Counted from the first letter of the stretch, positions 8,258 to 17,134 are shown. The stretch is 64,000 bases of DNA from Brevibacterium sp. XM4083 (GCF_006489205.2 NZ_VFYR02000005.1:288782-352781); one strand, 5' to 3'. The notes: generated by a model not told the origin, from the sequence alone. A program made the numbers and translations.

Positions 8258-9496
8258 ATGACGACGACACTCGACCGTGACCGCAGAGCAGTGAGCACCC
8301 GACACGGCGTCGGGTTCTGGCTCGTCGCCGCCGCCTTCCTCATCGGCATGGCCTACTCGACGCTGCCGACCCCGCTCTACCCGCTCTACGCCGAACGGGA
8401 CGGCTTCTCGACGTTCGTCGTCACGATCGTCTTCTCCGTCTATGCCGTCGGCGTCGTCATCAGCCTCATCCTCGTCGGCCACATCTCCGACTGGGTGGGA
8501 CGCAAGCGCATCATCATCCCCGCGCTCGCCCTCGAGGCCGCCTCGGCGATCATCTTCCTCCTCTGGCCCGACCTCCCCGGACTCATCGCCGCCCGGTTGA
8601 TCTCGGGACTCGGCGTCGGCATGCTCACCGCCACGGCGACGGCGCACCTGCACGAACTCCACAGCCGTCACCGTCCGCACGCAGCCACCTCGGCGCGCTC
8701 CGAGGTCGTCTCGATCGCTGCGAACATCGGCGGTCTCGGTCTCGGCCCGCTCGTCGCCGGATTCCTCGCCCAGTACGTCACGGGTCCCCTCGTCGTGCCC
8801 TACCTCGTCTTCCTCGTCCTTCTCCTCGCGTCGATCGCCGCGGTCTGCCTCGCCCCCGAGACCGTCGACGTGCTGCCGTCGCGGCCGAGCTACCGCCCCC
8901 AGCTTCCCGGCGGCGCCGGATCGGGGTCGGGATTCTGGCAGGCGGGAGTCGCGGCGCTCGCCGCGTTCTCCGTCTTCGGTGTCTTCACCTCGGTGACTCC
9001 GGAATTCCTCGCCGAGGCGCTCCACGAACCCAGCAGACTCATCGCCGGTGCGGTGACGTTCGTCGTCTTCGCCGCCGCCGCGTTCGCCCAGACCGCAACC
9101 CAGCGGATGACACCGCTGGTGCGGCTGAGGGTCGGCGTGCTCGCCGAGATCATCGGGTTCGGATTCCTCGTCGCCGGCTCGGTCTCGGCGAGCCTCGTGC
9201 TCTTCCTCGTCGGGGGAGCGGTCGCCGGTGCCGGGGCCGGCTTCCTCTTCAAGGGCGCGGTCGGCACGATCCTCGCGACCACCTCGGCGGACCGTCGCGG
9301 AGCGGCCCTGGCCGGTCTCTACCTCGTCGCCTACCTCGGTCTCATCGTCCCCGTCGTCGGTCTGGGCCTGGCGGTCACGATCCTGCCGTCGACGACGGCG
9401 ATGATCGGGCTGAGCATCATCCTCGTCATCGTGCTCGCCGGACTCGGTCTCAGCACCGTCCCCGGGGTGGGCCGGTCGGAGGCAGCGCGCGGGTGA
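8258..9496 (+). CDS. MFS transporter
   Basis: The 412-residue protein has about 12 hydrophobic helices and the MFS loop 2-3 motif GHISDWVGRKR at about residues 73-83. It starts at ATG 8258 (MTTTLDRDRR); the longer open frame upstream lacks similarity. It is probably a proton-driven exporter of a drug or metabolite. The divergent LysR regulator is the likely controller. The cytoplasmic loop after helix 6 contains a Pro/Gly/Ser stretch. The substrate cannot be assigned. A GNAT acetyltransferase follows 28 bp downstream. Confidence 0.9.
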   Translation: MTTTLDRDRRAVSTRHGVGFWLVAAAFLIGMAYSTLPTPLYPLYAERDGFSTFVVTIVFSVYAVGVVISLILVGHISDWVGRKRIIIPALALEAASAIIFLLWPDLPGLIAARLISGLGVGMLTATATAHLHELHSRHRPHAATSARSEVVSIAANIGGLGLGPLVAGFLAQYVTGPLVVPYLVFLVLLLASIAAVCLAPETVDVLPSRPSYRPQLPGGAGSGSGFWQAGVAALAAFSVFGVFTSVTPEFLAEALHEPSRLIAGAVTFVVFAAAAFAQTATQRMTPLVRLRVGVLAEIIGFGFLVAGSVSASLVLFLVGGAVAGAGAGFLFKGAVGTILATTSADRRGAALAGLYLVAYLGLIVPVVGLGLAVTILPSTTAMIGLSIILVIVLAGLGLSTVPGVGRSEAARG

Positions 9497-9524
9497 GCGT
9501 CAGCGGTCGACTACGCTTGTCGAC

Positions 9525-9977
9525 ATGGCCAGCTCCCTGCACATCCGCCCGGCACGAGGCGCCGACGATTATCCGCGGCTCGTCGACATCTGGCGTTCGT
9601 CGGTGCTCGCGACGCACGATTTCCTCGCCGCTGACCACCGTGACGCCATCGAGGAGCGGTTCGCCTCGGACTACTTCCCGAATGTCAGGCTCACCGTCGC
9701 CGAGCGCGACGGAGTCGCCGTCGGCTTCGCCGGCACCGTCGATGGCAGCCTCGAGATGCTCTTCATCGACGCCGATCACCGAGGCGAGGGAGTCGGGACG
9801 AAGCTTCTCGACCATGTCATCGCCGCCGAGGACGTGACGGCCGTCGACGTCAACGAGCAGAATGAGCAGGCGTACGGGTTCTATCTGCGCCGCGGGTTCA
9901 CCATCACCGGACGCAGCCCCGTCGACGCCGCAGGTCTGCCGTATCCGCTGCTTCACATGAGATTGGCCCGGGGCTGA
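9525..9977 (+). CDS. GNAT acetyltransferase, YjaB-like
   Basis: The 150-residue protein closely follows the E. coli YjaB layout: IWRSSVLATHDFL near the N-terminus, the acetyl-CoA loop FIDADHRGEGVGTKLL, then VDVNEQNEQAYGFYLRRGF and a C-terminal DAAGLPYPLLHM. YjaB binds acetyl-CoA; its acceptor is not well defined. It starts at ATG 9525, 28 bp after the MFS gene, and may share its transcript. Its stop faces hchA. Confidence 0.85.
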   Translation: MASSLHIRPARGADDYPRLVDIWRSSVLATHDFLAADHRDAIEERFASDYFPNVRLTVAERDGVAVGFAGTVDGSLEMLFIDADHRGEGVGTKLLDHVIAAEDVTAVDVNEQNEQAYGFYLRRGFTITGRSPVDAAGLPYPLLHMRLARG

Positions 9978-10011
9978 GTGTCCGGGGCCTGACGGCAGAC
10001 CCGGACCGGTG

Positions 10012-10872
10012 TCAGTTCCCGAACTGCTCGAGCAGCGCCTTCGCGGAATCCTTCCCAAGTTGGTTCGCCGCAAGCGGGCTGTCGCCGGTGAGGAGGTTGC
10101 GGTCGCGCGTCGTCGCTCCTGTCATGTCCTCGTTGGCGATCTCGATGCCCGCCTCCGTCAGCGCCTTTCCGAGCGCCCACGGCATCTTGCCCGGCAGGTA
10201 GCCGATCTCGATGTTCGCGCCTTCGTCGAGGGTATCCGGGAACGCGACGATCCGGTATCCCGCGAAGGGGTTCTCATCGCGGCCGACACCGGAGGCCAGC
10301 AGTGCGGCCGGGCCGTGGCAGAGGGTGATGATGAGTCGGTCGTTGTCGAGGAAGTAGTCGAGGGTCTCGCCGAGGACAGCGCTGAAGGGGATGCCGTTCA
10401 TCGCACCGTGACCGCCGGGAATGAAGATCGCCGCGTAGTCGTCGAGACCCTGTTCGAGCACCTCGGTGAGCTTCTTCGGCGCCTTGAACGCCTCCTTCGT
10501 CTCCTCCCACTCCGCGGTGACGGCCTCGTCGTCCTTCGGGTACGCCCACCATTCGAACTTGCCCGGTTCGCCGTCGAGGGTCGCGATGTCGATTGCGTAG
10601 CCGGCCTGGGCGATGTGGTACATCGGCAGGAGCGTTTCGACCGGGTGGTTGCCGGTGGAGAAGAACGTCTCGTTCTGCATGAGCATGTAGCGCTCGTCGG
10701 TGGCGATGACGAGCACCTTCCACTTGCCGCCCGTGTACGTCTCGTCGGTGCCGAGGCCGTCGAAATCGGTCGTCGGCGCCGTGTACTGCGACAGCGAGTA
10801 CGGCGACGGGAAGAAGGCGTTGTTCTCCGCCGGGTCCGGGGTGGGCTGGCGGTCCTGTGCTGAGTCGGCCAT
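10012..10872 (-). CDS. hchA: HchA (Hsp31) glyoxalase III / protein deglycase family
   Basis: The 286-residue protein belongs to the DJ-1/PfpI class of the Hsp31 type. The nucleophile elbow TLCHGPAAL carries the catalytic Cys, and an upstream [12 protein letters not shown] strand supplies the conserved Glu/Gly surroundings. The N-terminal extension ([12 protein letters not shown]) is characteristic of HchA. The family detoxifies methylglyoxal and acts as a stress chaperone. I start at ATG 10872 with a GGAA Shine-Dalgarno; the longer frame is not supported. It is transcribed alone, convergent with the YjaB-like gene. Confidence 0.93.
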   Translation of the reverse strand: MADSAQDRQPTPDPAENNAFFPSPYSLSQYTAPTTDFDGLGTDETYTGGKWKVLVIATDERYMLMQNETFFSTGNHPVETLLPMYHIAQAGYAIDIATLDGEPGKFEWWAYPKDDEAVTAEWEETKEAFKAPKKLTEVLEQGLDDYAAIFIPGGHGAMNGIPFSAVLGETLDYFLDNDRLIITLCHGPAALLASGVGRDENPFAGYRIVAFPDTLDEGANIEIGYLPGKMPWALGKALTEAGIEIANEDMTGATTRDRNLLTGDSPLAANQLGKDSAKALLEQFGN

Positions 10873-11049
10873 GGGGTTCCTTCCGAAGAGCGTCGCCGAG
10901 GTAGTCCCCGGCTGGCAGCGGATGTGCAAGGCATCTTGCTGCTCGGTACGGCTTCAACATAGTTCACGGTGCGTGCGCGCACAAGGGACCGACGACGCCG
11001 GTGGGCCGGGAATCGGCTGTGAGCCCAGCGGATGTGACACGATGAGCCC

Positions 11050-11645
11050 ATGTCACCGCCGACACCGATGCTCCCGACCCCGACGCTCACCACGGACCGT
11101 CTTCGCCTGGGGCCGTTCGCGGAGGCCGACGCCGAGGCGCTCTATGCGCTGCAGTCGAATGCGCGGGTGCTCGAGTACTGGGATTCGCCGCCGTGGACCG
11201 AGCGGACGATGATCGCGCGTTTCATGGCCGGCTGCCGGAACGTTTCATGGCCGGCTGCCGGAACATGGCAGAGAACGGGACCGGCGCACGGGTGGCCGTC
11301 GAACGGAGCGCAGACGCCGCGTTCATCGGCTGGGTCACGTTCAACAGCTGGAACCCCGATTTCCGGAGCGGATCCCTGGGATTCTGCTTCGCCGAGGAGG
11401 TCTGGGGACGCGGTTACGCGACCGAGGCGGCGAGGGCCACGCTGGCGTGGGCGTTCGACGCCCTCGACCTCAATCGTGTGCAGGCCGAAGCCGACACGCG
11501 CAACATCGGTTCGGCCCGCGTGCTCGAGAGGCTCGGCTTTCGCCGGGAGGGGACCCTGCGCGAGGACTGCATCGTGGGCGGTGTGGTCTCCGATTCCTGG
11601 GTCTACGGGCTGCTGCGGAGGGAGTGGGACCATGGCCCGGATTGA
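11050..11645 (+). pseudogene. GNAT (RimJ/RimL-type) acetyltransferase, frameshifted
   Basis: The N-terminal half (from MSPPTPML, with TTDRLRLGPF at the start of the fold) is read in one frame to about 11241. The rest (AENGTGARVAVERS through SARVLERLGFRREGTLRED) continues in another frame to the stop at 11645. The shift is caused by a perfect tandem duplication of 23 bp at 11219-11264. Removing one copy restores a continuous 190-residue protein with the usual RimJ/RimL length and motifs. As it stands the first frame runs into unrelated residues until 11733. A re-initiated C-terminal fragment is possible. Sequencing or assembly error cannot be ruled out. Confidence 0.88.
11219..11264 (+). repeat. 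Perfect 23-bp tandem duplication
   Basis: The 23-nt unit GTTTCATGGCCGG... (11219-11241) is repeated exactly at 11242-11264. Because 23 is not a multiple of three it shifts the frame of the acetyltransferase. Both copies are identical, which suggests a recent event. Confidence 0.95.
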
Positions 11646-11686
11646 GCTGCGTCCGCTGCTCGGCTATGTTCAGGCGACCGTCACCG

Positions 11687-12448
11687 ATGGTGGCGGCACA
11701 GCGGAGATTGTTTGGGTGGGCAACGGTGGGTGACTACCATCCGTGGATCGTCGAGCTCTATGACAGCGACAATCCCGGTGGCGCCGACCATGAGTACTTC
11801 GGTGCGCTCGCTCACCGAATAGGTGCCCGATGGATCCTCGACCTCGGCTGCGGGACGGGATTGCTCACGCGCTCGCTCGCCGTGGACGGACGCCGAGTCG
11901 TCGGAATCGATCCGTCGGCCGCGATGATCGCCTTCGCGGCGAGTCGAGATGAAGGACAGCGCGTCGAATGGATCAACGGCGATTCGACTGCGGTCCCGGC
12001 CGAGCGCTTCGACCTCGTCATCATGTCGGGAAACGTAGCCCAGCACATCAGCGACCCCGACTGGCAGGGCACTCTCCTCGACGTCCGCGCTGCACTGCGC
12101 ACAAATGGAGTCCTGGTTTTCGAGAGCCGCAATCCGAGCGCTCGCGCGTGGGAGACGTGGTCGCAGCCCGAGGCGACGACGCGGATGACCGAACACGGGC
12201 CGCTGGAGGAATGGGCCGATGTCGACGACCTCGGCGAAGGTCGCATCCACGTCCGGTTCTCGAATCGTTTCGTCGACACCGATGAGGTCCTCGTTGAGGA
12301 CGAGACCTTCGTCTTCCGCAGCAGGGAAACGCTGGAAGCACAGCTGACCGCAGCCGGGTTCACCGTCACCGAGGTGTGGGGTTCCTGGTCGCGCCGAGCA
12401 TTCGTCGGAACCGAACCGCTCATCATCATCGAGGCGCAGGCAGTGTGA
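11687..12448 (+). CDS. Class I SAM-dependent methyltransferase
   Basis: The protein has SAM-binding motif I ILDLGCGTGLLTR, the acidic end of strand 2 VVGIDPS, motif II-like FDLVIMSGNV, and a post-motif VLVFESRNP. The C-terminal part has the beta-strand pattern of small-molecule methyltransferases. The substrate is unknown. The 5' end is uncertain: ATG 11666, ATG 11687 and GTG 11726 are all in frame and none has a good Shine-Dalgarno. I chose 11687 (253 residues); family-like sequence begins near GDYHPWIVELYD, so 11726 is also plausible. It follows the broken acetyltransferase closely. Confidence 0.85.
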   Translation: MVAAQRRLFGWATVGDYHPWIVELYDSDNPGGADHEYFGALAHRIGARWILDLGCGTGLLTRSLAVDGRRVVGIDPSAAMIAFAASRDEGQRVEWINGDSTAVPAERFDLVIMSGNVAQHISDPDWQGTLLDVRAALRTNGVLVFESRNPSARAWETWSQPEATTRMTEHGPLEEWADVDDLGEGRIHVRFSNRFVDTDEVLVEDETFVFRSRETLEAQLTAAGFTVTEVWGSWSRRAFVGTEPLIIIEAQAV

Positions 12449-12499
12449 TCGGCGCGTAGACTGCGTCGGGTCAGCCGTCCGCGCAGAAGGGGGTCCGTC

Positions 12500-12898
12500 G
12501 TGTTCACCGCGCCGCCGCTCGTCATCGCCGTCGTCCTGTTCCTGGTGCGCGGTCTGCTCGCCTTCACGTTCTTCCACGAATCACTGCTCAAGCTCAAGGA
12601 CGTGCGCCGCTTCGCGAAGAACGACGGCCTGCCGCTGCCGCTGGCCTGGTTCGTGCCGATCGCGGAGTTCGCCGCCGCCCTGTCGTTCGCCACCGGTGTG
12701 CTCGCCCAATTCGCCGGCATCGGCGTCGTCGTGCTCATGCTCATCACGATCTCGATGCAGAACTTCCGGTGGCACAGCAAGTACTGGGCCGCCGACAACG
12801 GGTGGGAGTACGACCTCTTCCTCCTCACCCTCGCCGCGGTGATCGCAGTCTTCGGCGCCGGCCCGATCGCGATCCCGACACTCTTCGGCATGGCGTAG
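12500..12898 (+). CDS. DoxX family membrane protein
   Basis: The 132-residue protein has four hydrophobic helices and the DoxX-type pattern: an N-terminal helix followed by HESLLKLKDVRRF, a PLPLAWFVPIAEFAAAL helix, and a C-terminal WEYDLFLLTLAAVIAVF helix. The family is associated with membrane redox or thiol stress functions, but this member has no assigned role. The start is GTG 12500, about 10 nt after an AGAAGGGGG purine run. It faces the DinB-like gene, 15 bp between stops. Confidence 0.8.
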   Translation: MFTAPPLVIAVVLFLVRGLLAFTFFHESLLKLKDVRRFAKNDGLPLPLAWFVPIAEFAAALSFATGVLAQFAGIGVVVLMLITISMQNFRWHSKYWAADNGWEYDLFLLTLAAVIAVFGAGPIAIPTLFGMA

Positions 12899-12913
12899 CG
12901 GGATCAGCCGAGG

Positions 12914-13408
12914 TCAGCGGGGCACTCCGGCGGCATAGGCCGCCTGCCCGGCGTGCTGGGCGGCATCGTCGACGATCGAGACGAGGCGGACGCCGCGGGT
13001 CACCGGGGGAGTCCAGTTCTCATCGATGACGACGTCGAAGTCCTCCGCGCTCAGCCGGTTCGCGTAGTCGATGAGGGCGCTGAGTGCAGCGGTGGCGTAG
13101 TCGACGAGGAGCCCCTGATCGTTGACGACGATCTCCGAGGCCTGCTCGGGGGTGTGCCCGTAGCCGATGGTGTCGCCGATCGGACCGAGGTCGAAGCGGT
13201 CGCGGTACCGCTCCCACACCTGGTCCTCACCGGTGAGGCCGGCGAGCTGGACATCGACCTCGCGTCCGATGTGCCACAGCAGCCACGCGACCGAATTGGG
13301 ATGGGACCCCGGGTGAGCGTTGAGCTCCTCGGGGGTGAGTGTCGGGAGGTTCGCGATCGTCTCGAGGGGACGCTTGGCGACATCGGCGAAGAGCTCAGTG
13401 ATCGTCAT
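12914..13408 (-). CDS. DinB/DUF664-like four-helix protein
   Basis: The 164-residue product fits the DinB/YfiT metalloenzyme fold used by mycothiol- or bacillithiol-dependent enzymes. It has SVAWLLWHIGREVDVQ with the first metal-binding His in the second helix, and a C-terminal IVDDAAQHAGQAAYAAG with the HxxQ-type His. AGGAGG lies just before ATG 13408. The precise reaction is unknown; thiol-S-transferase activity is a family-level possibility. The open frame extends upstream without similarity. Confidence 0.82.
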   Translation of the reverse strand: MTITELFADVAKRPLETIANLPTLTPEELNAHPGSHPNSVAWLLWHIGREVDVQLAGLTGEDQVWERYRDRFDLGPIGDTIGYGHTPEQASEIVVNDQGLLVDYATAALSALIDYANRLSAEDFDVVIDENWTPPVTRGVRLVSIVDDAAQHAGQAAYAAGVPR

Positions 13409-13597
13409 GCCTCCTATTGTCCTCCGGCAGGGCCGGTTTGAGAGGTGCCGCGCACAGAATTCTTCAGCCCGTCCCTTCCCCGGGATGACGGCGATCGCAC
13501 GCGATCGGCACCAAACGCCGGGCCGCCTCGGCGGAATAAATGATCGCCGGTCGCGGCTGTTGTGGGCACCACCCATCGTCAACGAAGGAGCAAGCAC

Positions 13598-14284
13598 ATG
13601 TCGGACTCAGGTCGCGTCGTCATCCTCGGCGGACACGGGAAGGTCGCCCTGCTGGCGGCCCCGAAGCTCACGGCCGCCGGCTTCGCCGTCGACTCGGTCA
13701 TCCGCAACCCCGACCAGGCCGGCGACGTCGAAGCCGCCGGGGCGCATCCGGTCGTCCTCGACATCGAAACCGCGGACACCGATGCCCTCGCCGAGGTGTT
13801 CGCCGGTGCCGCGGCGATCGTTTTCTCCGCGGGGGCCGGCGGCGGCAGCCCCGAGCGGACCAAGGCCGTCGACCTCGAGGCCGCCAAACGCGCGATCGAC
13901 GCCGCCGAACAGGCCGGAGTCAAGCGCTTCGTCATGGTCTCCTTTGCCAGTGCGAGCGTCGACCGCGACCGCGTCGACCCCGAGAGCTCGTTCTACCCCT
14001 ACGTCGAGGCCAAGGCCGGGGCGGACGCCTACCTGCGTGAGAGCCCGCTCGACTACACGATTCTCGGACCCGGCGGTCTGACCCTCGAGCCCTCCAGCGG
14101 CAAGGTCCTCATCGCCGATGCGGCCGGCGATCTCGATGGTGAACGCCCGGCAGACGTGGTGCGGGTGACCTCCCGCGAACTCGTCGCTGATGTCATCACC
14201 TACGTCATCGCCAATGACGCCGACGTGCGAGAGACCGTGAACTTCTACGACGGTGCGACCCCGCTCGCCGAGGCTCTCAGCTGA
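13598..14284 (+). CDS. NAD(P)H-binding SDR-like (NmrA/YwnB) protein
   Basis: The 228-residue protein is an atypical short-chain dehydrogenase. The N-terminal Rossmann motif is VVILGGHGKVALLAAPKL, followed by SVIRNPDQ (NADP preference is suggested by the Arg). The middle has FVMVSFASA and a YVEAKAGADAYL helix, where the usual YxxxK reads YxxAK. The function is probably oxidoreductase or NAD(P) sensor. ATG 13598 is preceded by GAAGGAG. Its last 8 nt overlap the end of the convergent reductase gene. Confidence 0.85.
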   Translation: MSDSGRVVILGGHGKVALLAAPKLTAAGFAVDSVIRNPDQAGDVEAAGAHPVVLDIETADTDALAEVFAGAAAIVFSAGAGGGSPERTKAVDLEAAKRAIDAAEQAGVKRFVMVSFASASVDRDRVDPESSFYPYVEAKAGADAYLRESPLDYTILGPGGLTLEPSSGKVLIADAAGDLDGERPADVVRVTSRELVADVITYVIANDADVRETVNFYDGATPLAEALS

Positions 14285-14915
14285 GCCGATTCCACAGCCG
14301 GTGAGTCAGTCCGCTGGGCGTGCTCACCGATTCGAGAGCGAAGCGCTCGTCGATGACGCCGGGATCGTCCCACAGTCGCACCCCGGTGCCGAGGACGATC
14401 GGCACGGTGATCGTGTGCATGAAGTCGACGAGGTCGGCGTCGAGGAACTGTCTGATCGTCGACGGGCCGCCGCCGAGCCGGACATCGAGTCCGCCGGCGG
14501 CGGCCTTTGCCGTCTCCAGGGCCGTGGCGGGGTCGGCGTCGATGAAGTGGAAGACGGTGCCGTTGGCGAACTCGATGGGCGGCCGGGGATGGTGGGTGAG
14601 GATCAAGCACGGAGTCCCGAACGGCGGCGCATCATCCCACCACCCCTGCCAGCCGTCGTCGGGCCACGGTCCGGTCTGAGGGCCGAACTTCTTGCGGCCC
14701 ATGATCTCGGCGCCGATGCCCTGGCCCCACGTGCTGAAGAGCGCACGGTCGACGGTGATCGGGGCATCAGCGCGATCGACGCCCATGATGACTCGACCGT
14801 CGAAGCGGGAGAAGAGCGCCGCGGCGTTGCCGATGGGCTCATCAAAGGTGACGTGGTCGCCCGCGGCGAAGCCGTCGAGGGAGACGAAGAGATTGTGAAT
14901 GCGCGTGCGGAACAT
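14277..14915 (-). CDS. Dihydrofolate reductase-like (RibD C-terminal domain) protein
   Basis: The 212-residue protein matches the RibD_C/DHFR-like family common in actinobacteria: LFVSLDGFAAG at the start, GAEIMGRKKFGPQTGPW in the middle, then PCLILTHHPR, LGGGPSTIRQFL and a final strand. Such proteins are NADPH-binding reductases of unknown substrate. Start ATG 14915 has a GGAGG ribosome-binding site. It is divergent from the HxlR regulator, which probably controls it; a perfect palindrome lies between them at 14938-14952. Confidence 0.9.
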   Translation of the reverse strand: MFRTRIHNLFVSLDGFAAGDHVTFDEPIGNAAALFSRFDGRVIMGVDRADAPITVDRALFSTWGQGIGAEIMGRKKFGPQTGPWPDDGWQGWWDDAPPFGTPCLILTHHPRPPIEFANGTVFHFIDADPATALETAKAAAGGLDVRLGGGPSTIRQFLDADLVDFMHTITVPIVLGTGVRLWDDPGVIDERFALESVSTPSGLTHRLWNRLS

Positions 14916-14937
14916 CGTTGTCCTCCGGAGCCGGTCG

Positions 14938-14952
14938 ATTGTCGGCGACAAT
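14938..14952. promoter_or_regulatory. Palindromic operator candidate for HxlR regulator
   Basis: ATTGTC-GGC-GACAAT is a perfect inverted repeat 22 bp upstream of the reductase start and 55 bp upstream of the HxlR start. Position and symmetry suit a dimeric HxlR regulator acting on both genes. Inference from symmetry and location. Confidence 0.55.
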
Positions 14953-15007
14953 GGACCCCAGCGTAGGATGATGCACTTGCAGAACACAACCACCTGAGGG
15001 AGGGCGC

Positions 15008-15499
15008 GTGGCTGGGCAACCGCGGTCAGGATGTGCGATCAATGCCGCCGTCGAGGTGCTCGGCGATTCGTGGAGCCTCATCATCCTCCGCGACATCGTC
15101 TTCGGCGGTCGCCGCCGCTTCCGGGAGCTGCTCACGCAGAACAACGAGGACATCGCCTCGAACATCCTCGCGAGCCGACTGAGGAAACTGGTGGACGAAG
15201 GGCTCCTGACCAAGGCGGAGGCGGTCCGTGGTCAGAAGGTGACCTACTCCCTCACCGAGGCGGGGATCCAGACCCTGCCGGTCATGGTTGCACTCGGAAC
15301 CTGGGGGATGACCTACAGGCAGACCTCGCGCGAACTCACCGTGCGCTCCCGCCTCCTCGCCGAATCACCGGATCTCGTGGACGGGCTCATCGACGAACTG
15401 CGCGAGACCCACCTCGGCGTTCCGCGTCCCGATCCGGATTCACCGCGCGCTTCAGAACGGCTGCAGGCTGCCTTCGAAGCGGAGATCGCCGGAAGCTGA
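15008..15499 (+). CDS. HxlR family transcriptional regulator
   Basis: The 163-residue protein has the HxlR winged-helix pattern: CAINAAVEVLGDSWSLIILR, RRFRELL, then SNILASRLRKLVDEGLL and TYSLTEAGIQTLPVM. The initial Cys in SGCAIN sits where redox-active HxlR/HypR regulators carry their sensor cysteine. The start is GTG 15008 with a GGGAGGG Shine-Dalgarno. The C-terminal ~60 residues form an extra helical extension. It probably represses the divergent reductase gene. Confidence 0.92.
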   Translation: MAGQPRSGCAINAAVEVLGDSWSLIILRDIVFGGRRRFRELLTQNNEDIASNILASRLRKLVDEGLLTKAEAVRGQKVTYSLTEAGIQTLPVMVALGTWGMTYRQTSRELTVRSRLLAESPDLVDGLIDELRETHLGVPRPDPDSPRASERLQAAFEAEIAGS

Positions 15500-15602
15500 G
15501 TCGATCGTCGAACCTGGTTGCGGCCGGCGCCGATGATCGGTGGATTGCCGTGCTGAGGTCGCTTGGACGATTCTGTTGTCTGATCCTTCGAGGTGTGGTT
15601 CC

Positions 15603-15794
15603 ATGGAAAAAGCAGTTGCAGAATGCAATCGCCTTGGTCTGAATACTGATCCCGAAGGAGCGATCATGGAGAGCAGACTCATGGCCGGCATCAGCGTCGG
15701 CAGCGAGCAGGACTCGCCGTCCCCTGGGGTCGGGTGCCGCATTCTCCCGATCACCGATCCGGACGGAGACCAGGTGGTGTTCTTCGGTGAGTGA
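15603..15794 (+). pseudogene. Probable VOC-domain remnant
   Basis: A 63-residue frame starts at ATG 15603. It contains AVAECNRLG, similar to the helix of the VOC protein at 23026, and ends with ITDPDGDQVVFFGE, the typical last strand of VOC enzymes with its metal-binding Glu. The middle lacks the expected strands, and there is no N-terminal half. It looks like a decayed or internally deleted glyoxalase-like gene. Its stop overlaps the start of the next gene (GTGAGTGA). It could still be translated as a leader for that gene. Confidence 0.5.
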
Positions 15795-16257
15795 GTTCGC
15801 AGACGATCAGGGCGCACCTGTGACCGCGACGATCAGCCTCGGTGCTGATATCGCACACCCGGTCTCTGCAGTGTGGACCGCCTTCGCCGATACAGATCAG
15901 CGCGTGCAGTGGGGAGTCCCCGAAGGGGAGGAGATGGTCTGCGACATCGACGAATTCCGCCCCGGTGGATCGATCCGCGCCCGTTGCGGGGCGCCTGGAG
16001 CACTGGAGTTCGCATCGACTGGGCAGTACTGCGCTCTCATGCCGGAGCGTCACATCGTGACCACCGAGACGCTTACCAAAGCCGACGAGATCCTCTCGAC
16101 CGCCATCATCACCTGGACCCTGACGGCCACCTCGACAGGCACCAGAGTCGAGCTCGTCGACCAGGTCGTTTCGTTCGTCGGTCAGGGGATGATCGACGGT
16201 CACCGCAACGGCCACGACATCTGCCTGCGACAGCTCGGCGCATTCCTCAGTTCGTGA
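15787..16257 (+). CDS. SRPBCC (AHSA1-like) protein
   Basis: The 156-residue protein has the START/AHSA1 fold pattern: ADIAHPVSAVWTAFADTD, a middle EFRPGGSIRAR strand, and a C-terminal long helix (MIDGHRNGHDICLRQL). Such proteins bind hydrophobic ligands or act with ArsR-type regulators; no specific role is evident. The start is GTG 15787, overlapping the stop of the VOC remnant, so translation may be coupled. Its 3' end overlaps the convergent PfkB gene by 11 nt. Confidence 0.82.
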   Translation: MSEFADDQGAPVTATISLGADIAHPVSAVWTAFADTDQRVQWGVPEGEEMVCDIDEFRPGGSIRARCGAPGALEFASTGQYCALMPERHIVTTETLTKADEILSTAIITWTLTATSTGTRVELVDQVVSFVGQGMIDGHRNGHDICLRQLGAFLSS

Positions 16258-17134
16258 GATCCGCAGCCCACGGAAGGTCGGCGCCAATACGGCCGACGGT
16301 GATCCCGGCCAGAGCCGATGCCATGTCGCCCAATGACGTCAGCTCCGCAATGCCGAGGTCGGACACCGCCGACGTCGCGGCATGCAGATCGTGGATGAGG
16401 GAGACCATGAACGTGTCCCCGGCCCCGATCGTATCCGCGACGTCGACCCGAGCCGAAGCCACCCTCACCCGCGCCGAGGCGGTCGCCAGGATTGCGCCCT
16501 CACCCCCGCGAGTCATCGCCACCAGGTCCGGACCAAGGCCGAGCAGGCGATCGACCTGTGCTTCTTCGGCGAGGTCGGGGTAGAGCCAATCGGCATCGAC
16601 ATCGCTGAGCTTGAGGACGTCGACGCGTGCGGCGAGTTCTTCGAAGCGGGCCAACGCCGCCGCGTGCCCGCCGATGATCGTCGGTCGGATGTTCGGGTCG
16701 AACGTCACCAGTCGCGTCGACGCGCGGTGGTCGTCGAGCAGGTCGTCGATCGTCGCTGCCCCGGGTGACAGGAATGCCGCGATCGACCCGATGTGGAGGG
16801 CCTCCCAGCGCTCATCTTTGACCGGTGTCGGATCGGGATTCCAGCGCAGGTGGAAGTCGTATTCAGCCGACCCGTCGGCGGAGAGCGTCGCGCGCGCGGT
16901 CGAGGTCGCACCCTGAGGGGACGCGTGGACGGTGACGTTCGAGGCCCGCAGGTGGGAGAGGACGAATCCGCCGTGGAAGTCATTTCCGAGGTCCGTGAGC
17001 AGAGCGACCTCGTCACCGAGGCGACCGAGGCCGAGTGCGACGTTGGCCGGTGCGCCTCCAGGGGCGTACCTGTCGGGTGCGTCGGGAGTCGCGACGATGT
17101 CGATGAGGGCCTCACCGATGACGAGAGTGGTCAT
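16247..17134 (-). CDS. PfkB family carbohydrate kinase (fructokinase-like)
   Basis: The 295-residue protein is a ribokinase/PfkB-type sugar kinase. The first signature lies around PGGAPANVALGLGRLG (residues 26-41) and the second is DTIGAGDTFMVSL, with the catalytic Asp in GAGD. An N-terminal GEALIDIVATPD and LTDLGNDFHG resemble fructokinases, but the sugar is not certain. No sugar transporter is adjacent, and the gene appears monocistronic. The upstream 200 bp (17135-17336) contain no gene I can support. Confidence 0.9.
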   Translation of the reverse strand: MTTLVIGEALIDIVATPDAPDRYAPGGAPANVALGLGRLGDEVALLTDLGNDFHGGFVLSHLRASNVTVHASPQGATSTARATLSADGSAEYDFHLRWNPDPTPVKDERWEALHIGSIAAFLSPGAATIDDLLDDHRASTRLVTFDPNIRPTIIGGHAAALARFEELAARVDVLKLSDVDADWLYPDLAEEAQVDRLLGLGPDLVAMTRGGEGAILATASARVRVASARVDVADTIGAGDTFMVSLIHDLHAATSAVSDLGIAELTSLGDMASALAGITVGRIGADLPWAADLTN

